64,000 nt of DNA. Origin: Azospirillum agricola (GTDB lineage: Bacteria; Pseudomonadota; Alphaproteobacteria; Azospirillales; Azospirillaceae). The translations under genes and the position numbers were made by a program. Below the pieces are notes generated by a model. That model had not been told where the DNA came from. It saw only the letters and a list, made by a program, of their open reading frames with translations, and made no database searches. Positions within the stretch are counted from its first letter, which is position 1, and every line of letters starts with the position of its first letter. This document shows positions 55,868 through 62,424 of this stretch, piece by piece. The stretch spans positions 375,491 through 439,490 of the forward strand of contig NZ_JAGINM010000003.1 of NCBI RefSeq assembly GCF_017876095.1. The letters run 5' to 3'.

Positions 55868-56871
55868 CCCTGAAACGCGCTGTCGTCGCTGCCGTGCTGC
55901 TGGTGCTGCTCGGCGTGGCGGGGCTCTACGGCTATCGGGCGACGCAGGGCAACCGGCTGCCAAGCGGTTTTGCCTCCGGGAACGGGCGGATCGAGGCGAA
56001 CGAGATCGACGTCGCCACCAAGTTCGCCGCCCGCGTCCTGACCATCCCCGTCGAGGAGGGTGATCTGCTGGAGGCCGGGGCCGTCGTCGCCACCCTGGAC
56101 ACCCGCGACCTCGAAGCCCAGCTCCGCTCGGCCGAGGCGCTTCTGCGCCAGTCCCGTCAGGCCTGCGACGAGGCCGACGCGCTGGTCGCCCAGCGCGCCA
56201 GCGAGGCCGCCTTCGCCGCCAAGGAGATGGAGCGGGCGCTGGTGCTGTTCGGCAAGGGCCATGTCGCGCAGCAACGGGTCGATCAGGCGCGCAACCAGGT
56301 CGGCACCGCCGACGCGGCGCTCGCCGCCGCCCGAAGCCACGCCGCCAGCGCCGTGGAGGCCATCGCCGCCGCCGCCGCCGAGGCCGACCGACTGCGCGAC
56401 CTCGTCGGCGAAGGGGTGTTGAGGGCGCCGCGCAAGGCGCGCATGCTTTACCGCCTCGCCGAACCGGGCGAGGTGCTGGCAGCCGGCGGCAAGGCGGCGA
56501 CGCTGCTCGATCTCGGCAACGTCTACATGACCTTCTTCCTTCCCACCGACATGGCGGGCAATCTGGCGCTGGGGGCGGAAGCGCGCCTCCTGCTCGACGC
56601 CCGGCCCGATCTGGCGATCCCGGCCTCGATCACCTTCGTCGCGCCGCGCGCCCAGTTCACCCCCAAGCAGGTCGAAACCCGGACCGAGCGCGACCGCATG
56701 ATGTTCCGAGTCAAGGCCCGCGTGCCCGAGTCGCTGGTCGCCCGCTACATCGAGCGGGTCAAGACCGGGGTCACCGGCGTCGCCTATGTGAAGCTCGACG
56801 CCGCCGCCGCCTGGCCGGACTGGCTGGAATCGCGCCTGACCCGGCCGGAGGCGGACAGGGCCGGATCATGA
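55864..56871 (+). CDS. HlyD/YbhG-type periplasmic adaptor of an ABC exporter
   Basis: A 335-residue membrane-fusion protein: N-terminal membrane anchor (about 8-25, 'VVAAVLLVLLGVAGLYGY'), a lipoyl-like half ('GRIEANEIDVATKFAARVLTI' in part), a long alpha-helical hairpin (about 75-190, Ala/Glu-rich), and a beta-barrel part with 'APRAQFTPKQVETRTERDRMMFRVK' in part, typical of YhiI/YbhG. It links the ABC exporter encoded next to the outer membrane. It is coupled by four-base overlaps on both sides. Confidence 0.92.
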   Translation: MTLKRAVVAAVLLVLLGVAGLYGYRATQGNRLPSGFASGNGRIEANEIDVATKFAARVLTIPVEEGDLLEAGAVVATLDTRDLEAQLRSAEALLRQSRQACDEADALVAQRASEAAFAAKEMERALVLFGKGHVAQQRVDQARNQVGTADAALAAARSHAASAVEAIAAAAAEADRLRDLVGEGVLRAPRKARMLYRLAEPGEVLAAGGKAATLLDLGNVYMTFFLPTDMAGNLALGAEARLLLDARPDLAIPASITFVAPRAQFTPKQVETRTERDRMMFRVKARVPESLVARYIERVKTGVTGVAYVKLDAAAAWPDWLESRLTRPEADRAGS

Positions 56872-59630
56872 GCGCCGCGGTCGAGTTGCGGGCGGTGAGC
56901 CACCGCTACGGCGGCACCCTGGCGCTGGACGGCGTCGGGCTGGAGATTGCGGCAGGGGAGACCGTCGCGGTGATCGGTCCGGACGGCGTCGGCAAATCGA
57001 CGCTGCTCGGGCTGATCGCGACGGCGAAGAAGCCGCAGGCCGGCGAAATCCGCGTTCTCGGCACCGATGCGTGCGACCGGCGCGGGCGGGGGCGGCTGCA
57101 ACCGCGCATCGCCTACATGCCGCAGGGGCTGGGCCGCAACCTCTACGCCGATCTCAGCGTCGCGGAGAATTTGCAGTTCTTCGGCCGGCTGTTCGGGCTG
57201 GACGCCGGCCGCCGCCGCACCCGCATCCGGGATTTGCTGGAGGCAACCGGCCTCGCCCCCTTTCCCGACCGGCCGGCCGGCAAGCTGTCGGGCGGCATGA
57301 AGCAGAAGCTCGGCCTGTGCTGCGCCCTGCTGCACGACCCCGACCTGCTGATCCTCGACGAGCCGACCACCGGCGTCGATCCGTTGTCGCGCCGCCAGTT
57401 CTGGGAGCTGATCGACCGCATCCGCGCCGGCCGGCCGGGCATGACGGTGCTGGTCGCCACCTCCTACATGGACGAGGCGGAGCGCTTCGACCGCGTGATG
57501 ATGATGAACGCCGGGCGGCTGCTCGCCGCCGACACGCCGGCCACGCTGAAGGCGCAGCACGGCGCCGAGACGCTGGAGGACGTCTTCGTCGCCCTGCTGC
57601 CCGAGGCCGCGCGGCGCGGCCATGCCAAGCTGGTTGTGCCGCCGCGCCCGCCCGAGGCCGACGGCGCCGGGCCGGCCATCGAGGCGCGTGGCCTGACCCG
57701 CCGCTTCGGCGGTTTCACCGCGGTGGAGGACGTCAGCTTTCGGATCGGCCGGGGCGAGATTTTCGGCTTCCTCGGATCCAACGGTTGCGGCAAGACGACG
57801 ACCATGAAGATGCTGACCGGCCTGCTGCCGGCCAGCGCTGGAGAAGCCCGCCTGTTCGGCGCCCCGGTCGATGCCGGAGACCGCGAGGCGCGGCGGCGGG
57901 TCGGCTACATGGCGCAATCCTTCTCGCTCTACGGCGAGCTGACGGTGAACCAGAATCTCGCCCTGCACGCCCGGCTGTTCGGGTTGGACGCCGACAAGGC
58001 CCGTCTCGATCGGTTGACGGAACGGTTCGGGCTGGCGGCCTATGGCGACGCGGTGGCCGACCGGCTGCCGCTTGGCGTCCGGCAGCGGCTGTCGCTGGCG
58101 GTTGCCGTTTTGCACGGGCCGGAGCTGCTGATCCTCGACGAGCCGACCTCGGGGGTCGATCCGGTGGCGCGCGACCAGTTCTGGCGCGATCTGGTCGCCC
58201 TGTCGCGCGACCAGGGGGTGACGATCTTCGTCTCCACCCACTTCATGAACGAGGCGGCGCGCTGCGACCGCGTCGCCTTCATGAACGCCGGCCGGGTCAT
58301 CGCGTCGGGGCCGCCCGACACGCTGCGCCGGCAGCAGCGGGCCCAGACGCTTGACGACGCCTTCATCGGCTTCATGCGGCAGGCGGAAAGGGGGGAGGGT
58401 GCCGTCGATGCGGAGCCGCCCGCCAGGCTGGCGGTGGAGGTCGCGCCGGCGGGCGTCCTTCCTTCCGGCGGGCCGGGCCTCGGCGGCGTCTCGTTCCGCC
58501 GCCTGCTGGCCTACGCGTGGCGGGAGTCTCTGGAGTTGCGGCGCGACCCGGTGCGGCTGACGGTGGCGCTGCTCGGCACGGTTCTGCTGATGCTGGTCTT
58601 CGGCTTCGGCATCACCATGGACGTCGAGAATCTGCGCTTCGCCGTCCTCGATCACGATCGTTCGCCGGAAAGCCGCGCCTATGTCGAGCAGTTCGAGGGC
58701 TCGCGCAGCTTCGTCGCCACCCCGCCCGCCGCCGATCCCGCCGCGCTGGCGGCGCGGCTGCAACGCGGCGAGGCGGCGCTGACCATCGAGATCCCTGATG
58801 GCTTCGGCCGGGACCTGCGGCGCGGCGGCCTCGGCGGCGGTGACGGGCGGGCGCCGGAGCTCTCGGTTCGCATCGACGGCGCCATGCCCTTCCGGGCCGA
58901 GACCGTCCAGGGCTACGTCGCCGGCCTGCACCAGCGCTTTATCGAGGACCGGGCGCGGGAGGCCGGGGTGACGCTCCCGCCGGGGGCGGCGGTGCTGGAG
59001 ACGCGCTACCGTTACAACCAGGCCTTCCGCAGCGCCGACGCGATGGTTCCGGCCAACATCGGGCTGCTGCTGGTCTTCATCCCGGCGATCCTGGCGGCGC
59101 TCGGCGTGGTGCGCGAGAAGGAGCTGGGTTCGATCACCAACCTCTACGTCACCCCGGTGACGCGGCTGGAGTTTCTGCTCGGCAAGCAGCTCCCCTACAT
59201 TGCGCTGGCCGGCTTCAACCTGCTGCTGATGATCGCGATGGCGGTGGCGCTGTTCGGCGTTCCGGTGAAGGGCAGTCTGGCCGGGCTGCTCCTGGGCGGT
59301 CTGGTGTATGTGTGCGCGACGACGGCGCTGGGGCTGCTGATCTCGGCCTTCACGACGACGCAGACCGCGGCGGTGTTCGGCACCGCCATCGCCACGATGA
59401 TGCCGGCCACCCAGTTTTCCGGTCTGATGCAGCCGGTTTCGACGCTGGAGGGGCCGGCCCACGCCATCGGCACGCTGTTCCCCACCACCTATTTCCTCAA
59501 GCTGTCGGTCGGCGCCTTCACCAAGGGGCTGGGCTTCACGGAACTGCTGCCCTTCATCGCCGCGACCGCCGCCTTCATCCCGGCGCTGCTGGCGCTGGGC
59601 GTCCTGTTCCTTCCCAAGCAGGAGCGCTGA
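56868..59630 (+). CDS. RbbA-like ABC exporter: two ATPase domains fused to a permease
   Basis: A 920-residue fusion (RbbA/YhiH is ~911). The first ATPase has Walker A 'GPDGVGKST' (K43), signature 'LSGGMKQK' and Walker B 'LLILDEPTTGVDP'. The second has Walker A 'GSNGCGKTT' (about 304) and Walker B 'LLILDEPTSGVDP' (about 420), but its signature is 'LPLGVRQR', not LSGG. An ABC2-type permease (about 540-918) follows, with 'EKELGSITNLYVTPVTRLEFLLGKQLP' in part. E. coli RbbA has been linked to ribosomes, but the neighbouring adaptor and permease show an export role. Substrate unknown. Confidence 0.92.
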   Translation: MSAAVELRAVSHRYGGTLALDGVGLEIAAGETVAVIGPDGVGKSTLLGLIATAKKPQAGEIRVLGTDACDRRGRGRLQPRIAYMPQGLGRNLYADLSVAENLQFFGRLFGLDAGRRRTRIRDLLEATGLAPFPDRPAGKLSGGMKQKLGLCCALLHDPDLLILDEPTTGVDPLSRRQFWELIDRIRAGRPGMTVLVATSYMDEAERFDRVMMMNAGRLLAADTPATLKAQHGAETLEDVFVALLPEAARRGHAKLVVPPRPPEADGAGPAIEARGLTRRFGGFTAVEDVSFRIGRGEIFGFLGSNGCGKTTTMKMLTGLLPASAGEARLFGAPVDAGDREARRRVGYMAQSFSLYGELTVNQNLALHARLFGLDADKARLDRLTERFGLAAYGDAVADRLPLGVRQRLSLAVAVLHGPELLILDEPTSGVDPVARDQFWRDLVALSRDQGVTIFVSTHFMNEAARCDRVAFMNAGRVIASGPPDTLRRQQRAQTLDDAFIGFMRQAERGEGAVDAEPPARLAVEVAPAGVLPSGGPGLGGVSFRRLLAYAWRESLELRRDPVRLTVALLGTVLLMLVFGFGITMDVENLRFAVLDHDRSPESRAYVEQFEGSRSFVATPPAADPAALAARLQRGEAALTIEIPDGFGRDLRRGGLGGGDGRAPELSVRIDGAMPFRAETVQGYVAGLHQRFIEDRAREAGVTLPPGAAVLETRYRYNQAFRSADAMVPANIGLLLVFIPAILAALGVVREKELGSITNLYVTPVTRLEFLLGKQLPYIALAGFNLLLMIAMAVALFGVPVKGSLAGLLLGGLVYVCATTALGLLISAFTTTQTAAVFGTAIATMMPATQFSGLMQPVSTLEGPAHAIGTLFPTTYFLKLSVGAFTKGLGFTELLPFIAATAAFIPALLALGVLFLPKQER

Positions 59631-59633
59631 GCC

Positions 59634-60761
59634 ATGGAGCGATTCCTGCGCAACAGCCTGACCCTGGCCCGCAAGGAATGGATCAGCCTCCTGCGCGACG
59701 GCTTCATGCTGGGCTTCGTGATCTACTCCTTCACGCTGTCGGTCTACAGCCAGGCGACCGGCATCTCGCACGAGCTGCGCAACGCCGCCATCGCCGTCGT
59801 GGACGAGGACCGTTCGGCCCTGTCGCAGCGGCTGCTGTCCAGCTTCCACGGGCCGGAGTTCCAGACCCCCGTCCTTCTCCGCCACGGGGAGGTCGATCCC
59901 GCCATGGCGGCGGCGCGCTACACCTTCGTGCTCGACATCCCGCCGGACTTCCAGGCCGACGTTCTGGCCGGCCGCAGTCCGGCCTTGCAATTGCTGATCG
60001 ACGCCACGGCCATGATGCAGGCCGGGATCGGCGCCGGCACCATCCAGGGCATCCTGGACGACGAGATCGGCCGTTTCGTCCGGCGCGAGGCCCCGGCGGC
60101 GGCGCCGCCGATCTCCCTCCAGGTCCGTGTCGCCTTCAACGAGGCGCTCGACACCCGCTGGTTCACCGGCACCATGTCGGTGGTGAGCAACGTGACGATG
60201 CTGGCCGTGCTTCTGGCCGGCGCCGCCCTGATCCGCGAGCGCGAGCACGGCACGCTGGAGCATCTTCTGGTCATGCCGGTCCGCCCGGCGGAGATCATGG
60301 CCGCCAAGGTGCTGGCGAACGGGACGGTGATCCTGGCGCTGACCGTGGTCGCGCTCCAAGGTGTGCTGCGCGGCGTGCTGGGGGTTCCGCTCGCCGGGTC
60401 GGTGCCGCTGTTCCTGGCGGGGACGGCGCTCTACCTGTTCTTCGCGACGGCGCTCGGCATCTTCCTCGGCACGGTGGCGCGCTCGATGCCACAATTGGGG
60501 CTGCTGTTCATCCTGATCGTGCTGCCCATGAACATGCTGTCCGGCGGCTTCACCCCGCTGGAAAGCGAGCCCGGATGGTTGCAGACCGCGATGCAGCTGT
60601 CGCCCTCCACCCATTACGTCGCCTTCGCCCAGGCCATCCTGTTCCGTGGCGCGGGCATCGCGACGGTCTGGCCGCGCTTTGCCGCCACGGCCGGCATCGG
60701 TGCCCTCTTCTTCGTCTGGAGCCTCGCCCGCTTCCGCCGCCACCTCGCCACGTTCCACTGA
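59634..60761 (+). CDS. ABC-2 type permease (YhhJ-like)
   Basis: A 375-residue permease with one N-terminal TM, a periplasmic loop and five C-terminal TM helices ('AVLLAGAALIREREHGTLEHLLVMPV' marks the ABC2 region). It pairs with the RbbA-like fusion, as YhhJ does with YhiH in E. coli. It begins 4 bp after the fusion gene and its stop abuts the convergent BON gene stop (TGATCA at 60759-60764). It ends the exporter unit. Confidence 0.91.
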   Translation: MERFLRNSLTLARKEWISLLRDGFMLGFVIYSFTLSVYSQATGISHELRNAAIAVVDEDRSALSQRLLSSFHGPEFQTPVLLRHGEVDPAMAAARYTFVLDIPPDFQADVLAGRSPALQLLIDATAMMQAGIGAGTIQGILDDEIGRFVRREAPAAAPPISLQVRVAFNEALDTRWFTGTMSVVSNVTMLAVLLAGAALIREREHGTLEHLLVMPVRPAEIMAAKVLANGTVILALTVVALQGVLRGVLGVPLAGSVPLFLAGTALYLFFATALGIFLGTVARSMPQLGLLFILIVLPMNMLSGGFTPLESEPGWLQTAMQLSPSTHYVAFAQAILFRGAGIATVWPRFAATAGIGALFFVWSLARFRRHLATFH

Positions 60762-61415
60762 TCAATATCCGCTGATCGCAAGCCGGTCGTCGACGGCCTT
60801 CACACCCGGCGCCGACCAGGCGGCACGTTCGGCGATCTGCCGCTCGTGCCATGCGCGGACCCTGCCGTTCAGGGTGACCTGACCGTCCCTCACCATCACC
60901 GTGATGGTGTCGGCGTCGATCTGCGCGCTGCGCTTCAGGGCTTCCTGGATGCGATGCCGGATGTCGGCGGCGTTCGCCTGCGGCTTGACGGCGATCTGGT
61001 TGGCGACACCCTTGACGTGATCGAGCCGGTGCAGGGACTCACCCGCCGCCGTCTTCTGGAATTGCCATTCGACCTCGCCGGTCAGGGTGATCCAGCCATC
61101 CTGGACCTTGACCTGGACGGCATTCCTGGGAACGAGCACGTCCCAGTCGAGCAGTTGCACGGCCCGCTGGGCAAGGTGTTCATCGCAGAGCATGTCGGCG
61201 CCGCGATGCCGGACCTCGATGTCCTGGACCAATCCCCTTATCCCCTTGACCCTCCGGACCGCTTTTTCGGCGGCGATCTTTTCGGCATGGGTCGCCACAT
61301 GGCCCGTCAGGGTTGCGATGCCATCGGTGACGCTCACACCGACGTCGGCGGCGTTGATGCTCGGCTCGAACGACAGTTCGTCGAGAACATGCTTGCGCAG
61401 GGCAAGGTCGGTCAT
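60762..61415 (-). CDS. triple BON-domain protein
   Basis: A 217-residue protein with three BON domains (about 5-70, 75-145, 150-215), each with the glycine-rich pattern 'DGIATLTGHVATHAEK', 'DGWITLTGEVEWQFQK', 'DGQVTLNGRVRAWHER'. No signal peptide is seen, so it is cytosolic or attached, unlike periplasmic OsmY. BON proteins bind phospholipids or stabilise envelopes under stress. An FNR-type box at 61504 lies about 95 bp upstream, suggesting induction at low oxygen. Confidence 0.92.
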   Translation of the reverse strand: MTDLALRKHVLDELSFEPSINAADVGVSVTDGIATLTGHVATHAEKIAAEKAVRRVKGIRGLVQDIEVRHRGADMLCDEHLAQRAVQLLDWDVLVPRNAVQVKVQDGWITLTGEVEWQFQKTAAGESLHRLDHVKGVANQIAVKPQANAADIRHRIQEALKRSAQIDADTITVMVRDGQVTLNGRVRAWHERQIAERAAWSAPGVKAVDDRLAISGY

Positions 61416-61503
61416 GGCGCCCTCCTTGGTGGCTCAAAAATCCTTGGTCGATGACTGGGGTCGATGACTGGGCTCACCTTCCTCCACCGCGTCCGGTCGC
61501 GGT

Positions 61504-61517
61504 TTGACGCAGGTTAA
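61504..61517. promoter_or_regulatory. FNR/FixK/DNR-type box (TTGAC-N4-GTTAA)
   Basis: TTGACGCAGGTTAA with one mismatch to the perfect dyad. It is placed ~95 bp ahead of the BON gene start, compatible with a class II activator site near -41.5 of its promoter. Confidence 0.55.
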
Positions 61518-61631
61518 GAAGGCATCCGCCGAACCCGGCCGAATCACCTGGATGCCGCCGGTTGCGGTCTCGTCCTTTCCCATCCGCTGCGACCAGATAT
61601 CCGCGCCGGCGGGGGTGGGACCTGCCGGACC

Positions 61632-61645
61632 TTGATCGAGGTTAA
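61632..61645. promoter_or_regulatory. FNR/FixK/DNR-type box (TTGAT-N4-GTTAA)
   Basis: TTGATCGAGGTTAA, the third related site in the region, ~74 bp upstream of the small unknown gene. The three sites share TTGAY-NNNG-GTYAA including the two G bases before the TYAA half, which makes chance occurrence less likely. Confidence 0.55.
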
Positions 61646-61712
61646 GTCAGGGCTGCGCCGTGTGCGGCAGACTGCTGCCGGACCGGAAGGGCACTCGTTC
61701 GGAGACACCAGC

Positions 61713-62024
61713 ATGAACATCACCATCGACGACTGCATCGGCATGTGCGGCCTGACCAAGGACGAGGTGGACGCCATTGCCGAGCATGAGCGTCTTCCGG
61801 AGATCGTTGCCGCGGAACTCGGCTGTTATCTGGTCCGGGACAGCGCCGGTCGCACCCGGATCCGCCGCATGATCGAGGACGACATCGCTGCGGCCACGGC
61901 GAAGGGGCGCCATCGGCACGCGGCCGTGCTCAAACTCGCGCTGTGCCATTTCCTGAGCGAACACGAGGCCGACGAGCGTCCGGCCTTCGGGTCCGGGGAA
62001 CCGGAATCGACCAGCGGCGGCTGA
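61713..62024 (+). CDS. conserved small hypothetical protein
   Basis: A 103-residue protein starting 'MNITIDDCIGMCGLTKDEVDAI' in part, followed by 'EHERLPEIVAAELGCYLV' and 'IRRMIEDDIAAATAKG'. I recall similar unnamed small proteins in other proteobacteria but no function. It is mainly helical and has Cys residues at positions 8, 12 and ~38. GGAGA lies in front of the ATG and an FNR-type box 74 bp upstream, so it is likely induced at low oxygen with its neighbours. Confidence 0.75.
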   Translation: MNITIDDCIGMCGLTKDEVDAIAEHERLPEIVAAELGCYLVRDSAGRTRIRRMIEDDIAAATAKGRHRHAAVLKLALCHFLSEHEADERPAFGSGEPESTSGG

Positions 62025-62172
62025 GGCCGGTTCGGGGCGGGTGGTCACCGGCCGAAAGCTCGATCCGGCCCGGAAGGCGTTCCCGAACGCAGCCTGACCG
62101 AGGACATCGACCATGGCGACCCAGTGGCATCCGCCGAGAGCCGCTGATCGGGCCATCGTTGCGTTCTCATCA

Positions 62173-62341
62173 AGAGCGCCGAACAGAATTCCGTTTTCGT
62201 CATCGGTGCCCAATGGAAGCGTCATCCCCGCGACGGTGGGGATCCAGGCTTTTCCCATGGGTTCCGCTCGGAAAACTCTGGATCCCCGCCTTCGCGGGGA
62301 TGACGAGGCGAGAGACGACCCAAGCTTCTGTCAGGCGCTCT
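62173..62341. repeat. MITE-like intergenic repeat, long copy
   Basis: A 169-bp element with the same imperfect terminal inverted repeats as the copy at 29815 (AGAGCGCCGAACAGAA on the left, complement of AGAGCGCCTGACAGAA on the right). Inside are two opposing copies of a CGTCATCCCCGCG-GGGGATCCA palindrome (about 62221-62246 and 62278-62305) able to fold into one long stem. It has no coding capacity. It lies between the small unknown gene and the P1B ATPase. Confidence 0.8.
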
Positions 62342-62424
62342 AAGGGACCGGCGCTTTTCCGCCTGAGCGGGGTGCTGGACGGCATGATGCGAGCGCTGCC
62401 GGGTTCGACGCCAGGGAGTGTGCC

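Noticed and set aside
56784..60758. A 1324-codon open frame on the minus strand
   Set aside because: Antisense shadow of the RbbA-like and YhhJ-like exporter genes, with no recognisable domain.
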